This document shows positions 46,596 through 57,109 of a DNA stretch of 64,000 nucleotides, piece after piece. The stretch is from Cobetia amphilecti (GTDB lineage Bacteria > Pseudomonadota > Gammaproteobacteria > Pseudomonadales > Halomonadaceae): NCBI RefSeq assembly GCF_020217465.1, contig NZ_CP084115.1, positions 1,860,001 to 1,924,000 on the forward strand. The letters run 5' to 3'. The number at the start of each line of letters is the position of its first letter. The stretch's first letter is position 1. The notes below the pieces were generated by a model. That model saw nothing but the letters and a program-made list of their open reading frames with translations, did no database searches and had not been told where the DNA came from. The position numbers and the translations under genes are program-made.

Positions 46596-48233
46596 TCAGG
46601 CCAGCCCCGCGGCCTGTATCAGGGCGCGCGTATAGTCCTCGCGGGGATTGCCGAGCACTTCTGCCGTCGTGCCCGTCTCCACCAGGCGTCCTTCACGTAA
46701 CACCATCACCCGATGGGACAGCGCGCGAACCACTGCCAGGTCATGACTGATGAACAGATAGCTCAGGCCTCGGCGTGTCTGGAGTTCACGCAGCAGGGCA
46801 ATCAGCTGTTTCTGTACGCTGCGGTCCAGTGCCGAGGTGGGTTCATCGAGCACCAGCAGTCTGGGCTCGAGGATCAGGGCGCGCGCCAGGGCAATCCGCT
46901 GACGTTGGCCGCCGGAGAACTCGTGGGGATAGCGATCGGCACACGCCGAGGGCAGTTCGACTTCCTCCAGCACCTGCGCCACACGCTGGCGAACCTCGTC
47001 TTCGCTGAGCGTTGGATGATGAAAGCGCAGCCCTTCACTGATGATGTCTGCCACCGGCATGCGCGGCGACAGCGAGCCGTATGGATCCTGGAAGACGATC
47101 TGCATCTGGCGGCGACGCAGGCGCAGCGTATTGCGATCCAGCGTATCGATGCGTTCGTTCTCGAGGTGGATCTCGCCCTTGGCGCTTTGCAGCTTCAAGA
47201 GCGCCAGGGCGAGTGTCGTCTTGCCGGACCCCGATTCCCCAACCACGCCGAGCGTCTCGCCGCGGGCCAGCGTCAGATCCAGCGGATGAACGGCGACGAA
47301 GTCCGCGGGGCGCTTCTGGAACAGCTTCTTGCTGCGCGCGAAGCGCACCTCCAGCTTGCGCGAGGCGAGAACCGGTGTCGCGGCGTCCTCGGCACTCAAG
47401 TCGCTGGCGAGGCCTTCGGGTTCGGCGGCCAGTAGCTCGCGGGTGTAATCGGCCTGCGGCGCATCGAATACCTCGTCGACGCGCCCTTGCTCGATGCATT
47501 CCCCGTCGCGCATCACGATCACGCGGTCTGCATGACGGCGCACCAGATTGAGGTCATGGCTGATCAGAACCATCGCCATGCCCTGGTCGCGACGCAGGCG
47601 ATCCAGCAGCTGGAGTATCTCCTGCTGCACGGTGACATCCAGCGCCGTGGTCGGCTCATCGGCGATCAACAGCGGTGGCTGATTGGCCATCGCCATGGCG
47701 ATCATCACGCGCTGGCGTTGGCCGCCGGAGAGCTGGTGCGGCCAGGCGTCGATCAATTCCTCGGGACGTGGCAGCTGCACCTGGCAGAGCAGTTCCAGCA
47801 CGCGCTGGCGGGCGGCATTGCCGCGCAGCCCCTGCTGAAGGCGCAGGCTTTCACTGATCTGCTCGCCGACACGTGTCAGTGGGTTGAGCGAGGTCATCGG
47901 CTCCTGGAACACGAAGCCGATCTGGCCGCCGCGCACCCGCTGCCACTGGCGTGGCGTCAGGGCAGCGAGATTCAGCGTCTTGCCGTCAGGCCGCGTGAAT
48001 TCGCGCTGCCCGCTGACATGGGCATGCCCCGGCAGCAGGCCGAGACTCGCCAATAGGCTGACGGACTTGCCCGACCCGGACTCGCCGACGATGGCCAGGC
48101 ATTCCCCCCGTCGGACCTCAAGGGAGAGATGCCTGACGACGGGTGTCTGACCGAAGCGGATGCAGAGGTCGTCGAGTCTCAGCACGCTGGCAGCGGCGTC
48201 GGTGTTGTCCGCAGGTGAAGAGGAATGACTCAT
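46596..48233 (-). CDS. yejF: YejF, duplicated ABC ATPase of a peptide importer
   Basis: A 545-residue protein with two ABC domains in tandem. Domain 1 has Walker A GESGSGKS, signature LSGGQRQRV and Walker B LLIADEPT. Domain 2 has [17 protein letters not shown] and LLVLDEPT. It powers uptake of peptide-like substrates such as microcin C by YejABEF. Its ATG overlaps the yejE stop as ATGA, fixing the start at 48233; the longer upstream reading is a shadow of yejE. Confidence 0.93.
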   Translation of the reverse strand: MSHSSSPADNTDAAASVLRLDDLCIRFGQTPVVRHLSLEVRRGECLAIVGESGSGKSVSLLASLGLLPGHAHVSGQREFTRPDGKTLNLAALTPRQWQRVRGGQIGFVFQEPMTSLNPLTRVGEQISESLRLQQGLRGNAARQRVLELLCQVQLPRPEELIDAWPHQLSGGQRQRVMIAMAMANQPPLLIADEPTTALDVTVQQEILQLLDRLRRDQGMAMVLISHDLNLVRRHADRVIVMRDGECIEQGRVDEVFDAPQADYTRELLAAEPEGLASDLSAEDAATPVLASRKLEVRFARSKKLFQKRPADFVAVHPLDLTLARGETLGVVGESGSGKTTLALALLKLQSAKGEIHLENERIDTLDRNTLRLRRRQMQIVFQDPYGSLSPRMPVADIISEGLRFHHPTLSEDEVRQRVAQVLEEVELPSACADRYPHEFSGGQRQRIALARALILEPRLLVLDEPTSALDRSVQKQLIALLRELQTRRGLSYLFISHDLAVVRALSHRVMVLREGRLVETGTTAEVLGNPREDYTRALIQAAGLA

Positions 48234-49399
48234 GCGTTCTGCTCCCGGGCACTGATATGACGTGGGTCGAAGGCATCGCGCAGCCCTTCGCCGATGAAGA
48301 CCAACAGCGTCAGCATGATGCCGAGGCTCAGGAAGGCGGTCATGCCCAGCCACGGTGCCTGCAGGTTGTTCTTGCCCTGGGCGACCAGCTCGCCCAGCGA
48401 GGGGGAGCCGGCCGGCAGGCCGAAGCCGAGGAAATCCAGCGCGGTCAGGGTGGTGATGGCGCCGGTGAACAGGAAGGGGATGAAGGTCAGGGTGGCGACC
48501 ATCGCGTTGGGCAGCACATGACGCCACATGATCAGGCGCGAGGGCAGGCCCATGGCCCGGGCGGCACGCACGTATTCCAGATTGCGTGCGCGCAGGAACT
48601 CGGCGCGCACGATATCGACGATGCCCAGCCACGAGAACAGCAACATGATGCCGGTCAGCCACCACAGGTTCGGCTCGACGATGCTGGCGAGAATGATCAG
48701 CAGGAACAGCACCGGCAGGCCGGACCATACCTCGATCAGACGCTGGCCGATCAGGTCGACCTTGCCGCCGAAGTAGCCCTGCACGCCACCGATCACCACC
48801 CCCAGCACCAGCGAGCCCGCCGTCAGTACCAGCGCGAAGATCACCGACAGCCGGAAGCCATAGATGACGCGCGCCAGCACGTCACGGCCCTGATCATCGG
48901 TGCCCAGCCAATGCCGGCCATTGGGGGCCGACGGCGCCGGCGAGCCCAGATTCAGATCCAGGGTGTCGTAGGAGTAGGGAATCAAGGTGTTGAGCATGAA
49001 GCCCTGCGCCTCGATGGCCTCGATCACATAGGGGTCGCGATAGTCGGTGGCGGTGGGCAGGAAGCCGCCGAAGGTAGTCTCCGGATACTCGTGCAGCATC
49101 GGCAGGTAGGTCTCGCCCTGATACTCGACCAGTAGCGGGCGGTCATTGGCGATCAGCTCGGCCCCCAGCGAGAGCACGAATAGCACGCCGAAGATCAGCA
49201 GCGACCACCAGGCGCGACGGTTGTCACGAAAGGCCGCCATGCGCCGTCGGGTGATGGGCGACAGGCGTGAGGCGCGCGGGTGTTGCAGCGTCTGCTGGCT
49301 TTCGTCGCTTACGTCGTGAGCGGGTGTTTCGTGACGCTTTGTTTCATGAACCGACGTTTCATGAACCGACGCTTCGTGAAGCGTTGTCTCGTGACGCAT
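48230..49399 (-). CDS. yejE: YejE, inner-membrane permease of the peptide importer
   Basis: A 389-residue binding-protein-dependent permease with the EAA loop EFLRARNLEYVRAARAMGLPS. The start at 49399 follows the yejB stop by one base. The N-terminus is about 45 residues longer than usual and begins with five 5-residue repeats (RHETT, LHEAS, VHETS, VHETK, RHETP). These are rich in His and Glu and precede the first membrane helix (WWSLLIFGVLFVLSLG). Confidence 0.9.
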   Translation of the reverse strand: MRHETTLHEASVHETSVHETKRHETPAHDVSDESQQTLQHPRASRLSPITRRRMAAFRDNRRAWWSLLIFGVLFVLSLGAELIANDRPLLVEYQGETYLPMLHEYPETTFGGFLPTATDYRDPYVIEAIEAQGFMLNTLIPYSYDTLDLNLGSPAPSAPNGRHWLGTDDQGRDVLARVIYGFRLSVIFALVLTAGSLVLGVVIGGVQGYFGGKVDLIGQRLIEVWSGLPVLFLLIILASIVEPNLWWLTGIMLLFSWLGIVDIVRAEFLRARNLEYVRAARAMGLPSRLIMWRHVLPNAMVATLTFIPFLFTGAITTLTALDFLGFGLPAGSPSLGELVAQGKNNLQAPWLGMTAFLSLGIMLTLLVFIGEGLRDAFDPRHISAREQNA

Positions 49400-49400
49400 A

Positions 49401-50489
49401 TCAGGCCTCCCGTGTCGCGAAGTCGATGCGCGGGTCGATCCACACATACATCAGATCAGAGACCAGCTTCAGGATCAGACCGATCAGGGTATAGAGATAC
49501 AGGGTGCCGAAGATCAGCGGGTAATCGCGCTGCAGGACAGCCTCGAAGCCGAGCAGTCCCAGCCCGTCGAGGGAGAAGATCACCTCGATCAGCAGCGAGC
49601 CGGTGAAGAAGATCCCGACCAGCGCCGCGGGCAGTCCGGCGATGATGATCAGCATGGCGTTGCGGAAGACATGCCCGTAGAGGATACGGTTCTCGCTGGC
49701 CCCCTTGGCGCGTGCCGTCAGGACGTACTGCTTGTGGACCTCGTCCAGGAAACTGTTCTTGGTCAGCATCGTCAGGGTCGCGAAGCTGCCGATGGCGGAG
49801 GCCAGCACGGGCAGGGCGATGTGATGGAAGTAGTCCAGAATCTTGCCGGCGGTGGACAGCTGCTCGAAGTCCGGCGAGGTCAGCCCCCTGAGCGGGAACC
49901 AGTCCAGATAGCTGCCGCCAGCGAACACCACGATCAACAGGATCGCGAACAGAAAGCCCGGAATGGCGTAGCCGACGATGACGACGCCGGAGGTCCAGAT
50001 ATCGAAGCGCGAGCCATGCACCAGTGCCTTGCGGATACCCAGCGGGATCGAGACCAGATAGACCAGCAGCGTGGTCCATAGCCCCAGCGAGATGGAGACC
50101 GGCAGGCGCTCCAGCATCAGGTCGATCACCGGGCGATCACGGAAGAAGCTGTCGCCGAAATCGAACTGCGTGTAGTCGACGACCATGTCGGTGAAGCGCT
50201 CCCAGACCGGCTTGTCGAAGCCGAACTGCTGCTCCAGCTCCTCGATCAAGGCCGGGTCGACCCCTGAGGCGCCGCGATAGGTCGAGGAGCCCCCGCCACC
50301 GCTGGTGACACCGTCACCGCCGCCACTGTTGAGACGGGTGCTGGCACCGGCACTCATGCCGTCCAGACGTGACATCAGTTGTTCGATCGGGCCACCGGGG
50401 GCGGCCTGAACGATCAGAAAATTCAGCAACAGGATTCCGAGCAGCGTCGGAATCATCAACAGAATCCGGCGCAGAATATAGGCACCCAA
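49401..50489 (-). CDS. yejB: YejB, inner-membrane permease of the peptide importer
   Basis: A 362-residue OppB-like permease with six helices and the EAA loop [29 protein letters not shown] start at 50489 is proposed: GGGAGA lies six bases before it and the product starts (M)[15 protein letters not shown] as in other YejB proteins. An insert rich in Gly and Ser (residues about 51-77, SGGGGSST) follows the first helix. Translation continues directly into yejE. Confidence 0.88.
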   Translation of the reverse strand: MGAYILRRILLMIPTLLGILLLNFLIVQAAPGGPIEQLMSRLDGMSAGASTRLNSGGGDGVTSGGGGSSTYRGASGVDPALIEELEQQFGFDKPVWERFTDMVVDYTQFDFGDSFFRDRPVIDLMLERLPVSISLGLWTTLLVYLVSIPLGIRKALVHGSRFDIWTSGVVIVGYAIPGFLFAILLIVVFAGGSYLDWFPLRGLTSPDFEQLSTAGKILDYFHHIALPVLASAIGSFATLTMLTKNSFLDEVHKQYVLTARAKGASENRILYGHVFRNAMLIIIAGLPAALVGIFFTGSLLIEVIFSLDGLGLLGFEAVLQRDYPLIFGTLYLYTLIGLILKLVSDLMYVWIDPRIDFATREA

Positions 50490-50627
50490 TGGCAATCTCC
50501 CTGCGTGCCCCTCATCGCCGGCATCTGATGTGCGGTGCAAGGGGCATCGGTTATTGGTGTCGTGAACGCATCAGCAAGGCGTCAGTCCCGCCAGGCGTCT
50601 ATGCCTGGCATATGCGCCGAGCGTGTT

Positions 50628-50716
50628 CTTCAGGCTTGTTCACCAGACTTGCTGAGCAGGCATGTTCACCCGGCTTGTTCACCTGGCTCATTCACCCGGC
50701 TTATTCACCTGGCTCC
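50628..50716. repeat. Degenerate 13-bp tandem repeat between yejA and yejB
   Basis: About six copies of CACC(C/T)GGCT(T/C)(G/A)TT lie at 13-bp intervals; TTCACC recurs at 50639, 50665, 50678, 50691 and 50704. The array runs from the yejA 3' end into the yejA-yejB gap. Confidence 0.75.
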
Positions 50717-52701
50717 AGCGAGGCATCCTTGTCGGGCTCGATCCACCAGCTGTCCAGGCTCAGCTGGTATTCCGGGAAGGGCTGCGGATAGCCGAACTTG
50801 TTCCAGAGCGCGATGCGCGTCGCCGCCAGGTGCCACTGGGGCACGACATGGAAGCCCCAACGCAGTACGCGGTCGAGTGCCCGTGTCGCGCTGAGCAGGT
50901 CTTCGCGGGTCTGCGCCTGAATCAGGGCATCGGTGAGCGCGTCCACCACCGGGCTTTTCAGCCCGATCAGATTGCGTGAGCCGGCCACGTCGGCATAGTC
51001 GCTGGTCCAGTATTCACGCTGCTCGCTGCCGGGGCTGTTGGACTGCGGATAACTGCCGACCACCACGTCGAAGTCGAAGCTGCGACGGCGGTTGATGTAC
51101 TGATTGACGTCGACGGTGCGAATCCGTGCCTTGATGCCGATGCGCGCCAGATTGCGAATCCACGGCTGGATGATGCGCTCGAACTGGGTGTCGTAGTTGA
51201 GCACCTCAAGCGTCAGCGGCTTGCCGCTGTTGCGGCTGACCAGCAGGCCCTTGACCACTTCATAGCCCGCTTCGCGCAGCAGCCCCAACGCCTTGCGCAG
51301 GCGAGGGCGCAATTCCTGTGGCTCATCGATCGGCAGGGGCTTGTCGAAGACCGCGCTGGGCAGCTCATCCTTGAAGGGCTCAAGCAGCGCGAGTTCCTTG
51401 CCGGTGGGCATGCCATCCGCGGCCATGTCCGAATTCTCGAAATAGCTGTGGGTCTGCTGGTAGGCGCCATAGAAGAGGTTGCGGTTGATCCAGTCGAAGT
51501 CGAAGACCAGCGCCAGTGCCTCACGGACTCTGGGGTCCTGGAAGCGCTCGCGGCGCTCGTTGAGCACGAAGCCCTGCATGCCCGCTGGGTTGCTGTCCGG
51601 GACTTCCAGCTTCTTCAGTCGCCCCTCGTGCAGCGCGGGGGTGTCGTAGGCGGTCGCCCAGTTCTTGGCGCTGCTTTCGACGTGCAGATCGATGCTGCCG
51701 GCCTTGAAGGCTTCCAGCGACACGGTCTGGTCCCGGTAGTAGTCGTAGACCAGCGTCTGGATGTTGTGGCGGCCCTTGTTGACCGGCAGGTCCTTGCCCC
51801 AGTAATCGTCGACTCGCTCATAGCGAACCTGGCGGCCGGCATCCAGAGACGCCATGCGATAGGGGCCGGAACCCAGCGGGAGTTCCAGGGTGGCGCGCGT
51901 GAAGTCGCGGCTCTTCCAGTAGTGCTCCGGCAACACCGGCAACTGGCCGATGATCAGCGGCAGTTCGCGCGCCGCGCCTGGCGCCATCTCGAAGCGCACG
52001 GTATCGGCATCGATCACGCTGACCCCGGTGACATCGTGGTAGTAGCTCTTGAAGAACGGCAGGCCTTCATCCTTGAGCAGGCGATAAGTGAAGACGACAT
52101 CTTCGGCAGTCACCGCCACGCCATCGTGAAAGCGCGCCCGAGGGTCGATATCGAATTCGATGGCGCTGCGGTCCTCGGCCAGGCGGACGCCGCTGGCCAG
52201 CAATCCGTATTCGGTGAAGGGCTCATCGGCGGAGGGGATCATCAGGGTGTCGTAGATCAGTCCCCCGAAGTAGTTGAGTCCCGCCACCGAATTGCCCTTG
52301 AGGATGAAGGGATTGGTGGAGTCGAAGCTACCGATGGCGGCGCGCGTCATGCGACCGCCGACCGGCGCCTCTGGATTGACGTAAGGAAAGTGCGTGAAGC
52401 CGGGCTTGTGGGCGGGCTCGCCGTAGATGGCCAGGCCATGCACGGTCGGGACGTCCAGCGGTGTCTGCACGTTCGAGGTGGGGATACTGGTTGCCTGCGC
52501 GCTGGTTGCCTGCGTGCCTGACGCCGTCTCGGCGCTGGGGCGTGAATCGGCAGATTGCTCGCTATTCGCATTGGGCCCGGCTGCATTGGGCTCAGCCGCG
52601 TTGGCCGTGGCAGTGAACGAGCCGCTCACCATCAGCGCCCCCAGGCATAGCGCACGTAGCGCAGCCCAGCGGCGATGGGTGAGTGAAGAAACACGCTGCA
52701 T
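50701..52701 (-). CDS. yejA: YejA, periplasmic peptide-binding protein
   Basis: A 666-residue extracellular solute-binding protein of family 5 with a signal peptide (LRALCLGALMVSGSFTATANA). A low-complexity linker of about 60 residues, rich in Ala, Asn, Ser and Thr, precedes the binding domain (VHGLAIYGEPAHKPGFTHFPYVN). It captures peptides or microcin-like substrates for YejBEF. It is the first gene of the yejA-B-E-F operon. Confidence 0.92.
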   Translation of the reverse strand: MQRVSSLTHRRWAALRALCLGALMVSGSFTATANAAEPNAAGPNANSEQSADSRPSAETASGTQATSAQATSIPTSNVQTPLDVPTVHGLAIYGEPAHKPGFTHFPYVNPEAPVGGRMTRAAIGSFDSTNPFILKGNSVAGLNYFGGLIYDTLMIPSADEPFTEYGLLASGVRLAEDRSAIEFDIDPRARFHDGVAVTAEDVVFTYRLLKDEGLPFFKSYYHDVTGVSVIDADTVRFEMAPGAARELPLIIGQLPVLPEHYWKSRDFTRATLELPLGSGPYRMASLDAGRQVRYERVDDYWGKDLPVNKGRHNIQTLVYDYYRDQTVSLEAFKAGSIDLHVESSAKNWATAYDTPALHEGRLKKLEVPDSNPAGMQGFVLNERRERFQDPRVREALALVFDFDWINRNLFYGAYQQTHSYFENSDMAADGMPTGKELALLEPFKDELPSAVFDKPLPIDEPQELRPRLRKALGLLREAGYEVVKGLLVSRNSGKPLTLEVLNYDTQFERIIQPWIRNLARIGIKARIRTVDVNQYINRRRSFDFDVVVGSYPQSNSPGSEQREYWTSDYADVAGSRNLIGLKSPVVDALTDALIQAQTREDLLSATRALDRVLRWGFHVVPQWHLAATRIALWNKFGYPQPFPEYQLSLDSWWIEPDKDASLEPGE

Positions 52702-53009
52702 CGAAGACTTCCTTGACTGAATGACCCGGGCCTCGCGGCCGTGATGAAATGACCGGCATCTGGGCAGCGGCTGGTTTGTGCCTGACTCGCCATCAACTCC
52801 GCTGGTTTGGGCCGCCTCAGCGGCTGTCCATACAGCTGTCGACGCACTACCGTGAGCTGCCTAAAGTTGCAGGAGAACTGCAGGCAGGCTGCAAAAGCGG
52901 TGCAGCAGGTGCGCGCCACGCGCCGGGCTGCGGCCGGTCTCCTTGCATCGACCCCGCCAAGAGTAACGAAGTTCCCTGTCAGCGGCCATGCTGCGGCGTT
53001 TGAATCGCA

Positions 53010-53042
53010 AACGCCCCCACCATCGCAGATGGCAGGGGCGTT
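53010..53042 (-). terminator. Terminator downstream of mltD
   Basis: AACGCCCC...GGGGCGTT with a second inner stem CCATC/GATGG forms a long hairpin 49 bp after the mltD stop on the minus strand, followed by TTTGCG. It separates mltD from the yej operon, whose upstream region is otherwise devoid of genes (52702-53090). Confidence 0.65.
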
Positions 53043-53090
53043 GAGGAATCGCCTATCAAGCGTCGTGCAACGACGCGTGAATCGACTGAC

Positions 53091-54497
53091 TCAGTTGGCG
53101 CTGTAAAGGGTCAGCATCTGACCGGGGCGCAGGTAGTCCGCAGATGACAGCTTGTTCCAGCGCGCGAGCTGGCGTGTGCTGACATTGTGGCGTGCGGCGA
53201 TCAATGACAGGGAATCGCCACTCTTCACGCGCACCTTCTTCTCGCCGTTGGCCGAGGCCAGCTGGGTGGCCACCGAGGCGCCGCGGTCCGGCACCATCAG
53301 TGCCTGGCCGATGCGGATGGTGTTGCCCGAGAGGCGGTTCTTCTGCTTCAGCTCGGAGAGCGTCAGGCCATTGCGGCGCGCGATGACGGACAGGGTGTCG
53401 CCGCGCTTGACGCGATAGCTGGCCCAGCTCTGGCGCGCTTTTTCAGGCAGCGTGGCCAGCTGGCTGAGGAAGGTATCGCGGGCGGTGGCGGGAATCACCA
53501 GCGAGCTGTCACCGGGCGTGGTGGCCCAGCGCTTGTAGGCCGGGTTCAGGGCGCGCAGCTCGTCTTCACTGATGCCGGCCAGCTTGGCGGCGGTGGACAG
53601 GTCTAGTTGCCCGCCCGTCTCGACGGCCGCGATTTCCGGCCTGTCGTCAATCTTCGGCAGCGAGAGCCCATATTCCTCAGGGTCGCGAATCACCGCGGCC
53701 AGTGCCAGAAGCTTCGGCACGTATTCCATGGTCTCGTTGGGCAGCTTGATGTTCCAGTAATCCTCATCGCCACCGGCGCGGCGGCGTGCACGATTCACGG
53801 TGCCGGCACCGGCATTGTAGGCGGCCAGCGCCAGCTCCCAGTCGCCGTCATACCAGCGCTCGCCCTGGGTCTCCAGGTAATCCAGCGCGGCATCCGTGGA
53901 CAGCAACACGTCCTTGCGACCGTCATACCAGCGGTTGCGTGTCAGCCCCATGGCGTCACCGGTGCGCGGCATGAACTGCCACATGCCGGTCGCACCGCCC
54001 GGATGCGCGGCATCCGGATCGTAGGCGCTCTCGATGAAGGGCAGCAGTGCCAGCTCTGCCGGCAGGCCGCGTGCTTCGGTGCGCAGTGTCACGTAGCGAA
54101 TCCAGGGGCGGGCCTGTTCCGCGATACGCTCCACGTGGTGGGGGTGCTCCTGATACCAGCTGATCCATTTGCGCACGCGTGGACGACCGGTGTCCTGCTG
54201 CAGCTGATAGCCGGCGCGCAGGCGCTCCCAGACGTCGTCGTAGTGCGCGGGAATGGCGTCGACGGCCTCCATGAAGTTCAGCGGGGCGCGCTGATATTCA
54301 CTGGTGGGCGAGACCCCGGACACCATCGCTGAATTGGCGCTGGCGGTCAGCGGCATCAGGCACAGGGTGGCACCCAGAGAGGCGAGGCGAATCAGGTGAC
54401 GCAGTCGAGCCGGACGGAAGGGGGCCTGGGTCGGAGTGACACGACACGGCGTGTCGGCGGCCATCTGGCCGTCGGTACGGAGGTCTTGCTGATGCAT
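53091..54497 (-). CDS. mltD: Membrane-bound lytic murein transglycosylase D
   Basis: A 468-residue protein with a signal region, an SLT catalytic domain (catalytic Glu156 in LPFIESAYDP; GGATGMWQFMPRTG; ALAAYNAGAGTVNRA) and two C-terminal LysM domains (YRVKRGDTLSVIARRNGLTL; VKSGDSLSLIAARHNVST). It cleaves peptidoglycan glycan strands with formation of 1,6-anhydro ends. No lipobox cysteine is obvious at the signal cleavage site (LMPLTASANS), so attachment may differ from E. coli MltD. Confidence 0.93.
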   Translation of the reverse strand: MHQQDLRTDGQMAADTPCRVTPTQAPFRPARLRHLIRLASLGATLCLMPLTASANSAMVSGVSPTSEYQRAPLNFMEAVDAIPAHYDDVWERLRAGYQLQQDTGRPRVRKWISWYQEHPHHVERIAEQARPWIRYVTLRTEARGLPAELALLPFIESAYDPDAAHPGGATGMWQFMPRTGDAMGLTRNRWYDGRKDVLLSTDAALDYLETQGERWYDGDWELALAAYNAGAGTVNRARRRAGGDEDYWNIKLPNETMEYVPKLLALAAVIRDPEEYGLSLPKIDDRPEIAAVETGGQLDLSTAAKLAGISEDELRALNPAYKRWATTPGDSSLVIPATARDTFLSQLATLPEKARQSWASYRVKRGDTLSVIARRNGLTLSELKQKNRLSGNTIRIGQALMVPDRGASVATQLASANGEKKVRVKSGDSLSLIAARHNVSTRQLARWNKLSSADYLRPGQMLTLYSAN

Positions 54498-54705
54498 TGA
54501 CGAAATACTCTCTGGCGAGCCGCGGCTGGATGGGTCAGCAGCGGCTCTGCTGGCCGGTCATGCCGGCACGAATCAGTGACTGCGGGGGCTGATCGAGATC
54601 AGGAATGTTCTCGACCCGCTGTCACGCGAAATGCCATTCACGCCGCGCTCCAACCGCTCACCTGAGTGGCGTCAGAACGGGGGCAATGGCACGCGGGCAG
54701 CAGGG

Positions 54706-55494
54706 CTAGAAGTTGTCCTTCCACTGACGCAGTGCCGTGAAGGCCGCCAGTGGAGAATCTTCCTGACCCGAGGGTGCCGAGAGGCGTCCTTCCTGCTCGA
54801 GGTGGCGTTGCAGCGCGACCTCATCACTGCGCAGGAACGGATTGATCTGCTTTTCTCGGCCGATGAGGGTGGGCAGCGTGGGGCGGCCCAGTGAACGCAG
54901 CTGTTCACATTCTGCGTTGAGGGTGTCCCGCGCCGGGTTGTTCGGCTCGGCGGCACTGGCGAAGGCCAGATTGGCCAGCGTGTATTCGTGTGCCGGGAAG
55001 ACGAGCGTCTCTTCCGGCAGGGCGGCCAGGCGCGACAAGGAGTGATGCATCTGCTCCGGCGTGCCCTCAAACAGGCGACCGCAACCGCCACTGAACAGGG
55101 TGTCGCCGCAGAACAGCAGTCCCGGCATGCCGGAGCTGACAAAGGCGATGTGATCCAGCGTATGGCCCGGCACTTCCATCACCTCGAAGAGGCGGCCCTG
55201 CAGGCGGAAGCTGTCGCCATCGCCGACACGCTCGTCGATACCGTGGATGGCCGTATTGTGCGGGCCAACCACGCGAGGCTGATAGCGTTCGATCAGCTCC
55301 GGCAGGCCGCCGGTGTGATCCTGGTGGTGATGGGTGATGAGGATGGTGTCGAGGGTCAGGCCTCTGGACTCCAGGGTCTCCATCACCGGGCGTGCATCAC
55401 CGGGGTCGACGACCGCCACGCGGGGATTGTCGTCGCTCTGTATCAACCAGATGTAGTTGTCCTGAAAGGCCGCTATGGGCGTTACGCTCATCAT
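54706..55494 (-). CDS. gloB: Hydroxyacylglutathione hydrolase (glyoxalase II)
   Basis: A 262-residue metallo-beta-lactamase-fold enzyme with the metal motif THHHQDHTGG, further ligands in VPGHTLDH and CGDTLFSGGCGR, and PAHEYTLANLAFA. It hydrolyses S-lactoylglutathione in methylglyoxal detoxification. The start at 55494 (or the adjacent ATG at 55491) is where homology begins. It is followed, on the other strand, by the methyltransferase-rnhA-dnaQ block, a neighbourhood shared with E. coli. Confidence 0.93.
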   Translation of the reverse strand: MMSVTPIAAFQDNYIWLIQSDDNPRVAVVDPGDARPVMETLESRGLTLDTILITHHHQDHTGGLPELIERYQPRVVGPHNTAIHGIDERVGDGDSFRLQGRLFEVMEVPGHTLDHIAFVSSGMPGLLFCGDTLFSGGCGRLFEGTPEQMHHSLSRLAALPEETLVFPAHEYTLANLAFASAAEPNNPARDTLNAECEQLRSLGRPTLPTLIGREKQINPFLRSDEVALQRHLEQEGRLSAPSGQEDSPLAAFTALRQWKDNF

Positions 55495-56242
55495 GGTGGT
55501 CAGGTGCTCTTGATGTCTTGCAGTCGTCGATCGAGGCAATGACAGGCCAGTGACGCGAAAAGGGGCTTCATACGTCCTCGCCGAGGAATCGGCCAGGCTG
55601 AAGCAGATGAACATGGCATGTCATCGTCGCCTGCAATGCTGATGGGCAGGCGGTTCCATCGACTCCTTACTGAGAGTTAGTTGTCGAAAGCAGCATAAGG
55701 TAATGCTCAGAGACGGCTCAGGACGGTCGTGCTCCTGGCCGCTCCCCTGGCCGCGTATGTGGGCGGGAGGGGCAATCCGTGTGCTCTATCATCGACAACG
55801 CATATTTATGGGTCATTCGCTGGATGTTGGGCAACACCCTGCTTCACTCTATCCTGAGTGTCGGGCCGGGCGTGTCGAGACGCTCGATGCCCGCAGTCCT
55901 GTTCAAGACTCGCTTGTCGGCATTTCGTTCCCGGTCAGACTCGCCGTGTGCGATCAGGCGCCGAGTGGCTGACGCAGAGCCCATCAAGAAGAGTCCCGCT
56001 GGAAAAGTCACGACTGGCCGCCGGTGCCAAAGTCCATGAGCGCCATCAATCGCAAGGACAATAGCCAGCACGATGATGCCCAGTGGATTGATTCGTGGCG
56101 GGAATCTGAATTTTCCGGATAACAAGCCTGACGAGCCAGCAGGTAAGTGTCAAACCTCTTATGGTGTGAGAATGTAGACAAGTGTCAAAGCCTGTCTATG
56201 CCGTGGGGAGTGTCTCCCCGCCTGAAGCCCGGGAGATGCAAG
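55495..56242. other. 748-bp region without a convincing gene
   Basis: Divergent region between gloB and the methyltransferase gene. No reading here has a recognisable product; a leftward 93-residue reading at 55844-56125 has one hydrophobic stretch but no family. AAGTGTCAAA occurs twice (56145-56154, 56180-56189) with 35-bp period, just upstream of the methyltransferase, and may be a regulatory element. Confidence 0.5.
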
Positions 56243-57109
56243 ATGTGGAAAGGCCCCTTTGGTGTGAATGACTCCGGTGCGGACAAGGCCAGCGCGTCCC
56301 TGACCGCCGAGGAGCGCCAGCGCCAGCATGCGCGCCAATTGAGTGCCCATGTGCGCGCCATGCGTGCCTTTTTCGAGGGCCCGGATGGGCAGGACATCCT
56401 GACGGCGGAGCGCGAGATGCTGGCGCCGCTGTTCGAGCGCTGCTTCGGTTTTCACAGCCTGAACCTGGGTCCGGGGGGCAATGACCTCCTGTCACTCTCC
56501 GCCATCCGCCATGCCATCCAATGGAGTCCCGAGGCGGCGCTTGCCGAGTCGCCTTCCACCTTGATCTGCCCGCTGACGCAGCTGGCTTTGCCGGACGAGA
56601 GCATGGATCTGGTGATGCTTCACCATCTGCTGGAGGTCGCGCCGGAGCCGCACCGACTGCTGCGTGAGGCGGCCCGCGTCCTGCGCTCCAGTGGCTGTCT
56701 GGTCATCGTCGCCTGGCAGCCTTTGTCCGGTGAGGGGCTGCTGCGTCTGGACCCGCGTCGTCGCCACATCACTCCCTGGGAGGGAAGCTGGCGGACGCCT
56801 GCGGCCCTGCGCGATTGGTTGGCCTTCGTGGATTTCGAGATCGAGCGTATCGACTATGCCGGCTTCCATCTGCCGGGGTTACGCCTGCGACACGGTTGGC
56901 TTGAACGCATGGGGCGCCGCTACAACTTGCCGCTAGGAAGCCTGATGTTGATACGGGCGCGGCGCAATGTCGGGTACGTGCAACCCTTGAATGCCAAGCG
57001 ACCGCGTGTCGCCATCCCCGGTGTCTCCATCGGCCAGGCCACGCGGGTGCATTCCCGGGAGGGGCATGTGAAGCGTGAGTCGCGCAGAGATCTGTCCGAG
57101 CGTGGCTAG
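56243..57109 (+). CDS. SAM-dependent methyltransferase, YafS-like
   Basis: A 288-residue class I methyltransferase-like protein. The C-terminal part of the fold is clear (LALPDESMDLVMLHHLLEV; LREAARVLRSSGCLVIVAWQP), while the glycine loop is atypical (LNLGPGGNDLL). In E. coli the homologous position between gloB and rnhA is held by yafS. The ATG at 56243 has GGGAG upstream. The methylated substrate is unknown. Confidence 0.8.
   Translation: MWKGPFGVNDSGADKASASLTAEERQRQHARQLSAHVRAMRAFFEGPDGQDILTAEREMLAPLFERCFGFHSLNLGPGGNDLLSLSAIRHAIQWSPEAALAESPSTLICPLTQLALPDESMDLVMLHHLLEVAPEPHRLLREAARVLRSSGCLVIVAWQPLSGEGLLRLDPRRRHITPWEGSWRTPAALRDWLAFVDFEIERIDYAGFHLPGLRLRHGWLERMGRRYNLPLGSLMLIRARRNVGYVQPLNAKRPRVAIPGVSIGQATRVHSREGHVKRESRRDLSERG

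Noticed and set aside
55844-56125. Leftward 93-residue reading with a hydrophobic stretch
   Set aside because: No family resemblance, no clear ribosome site and a weak codon pattern; one hydrophobic run is not enough.
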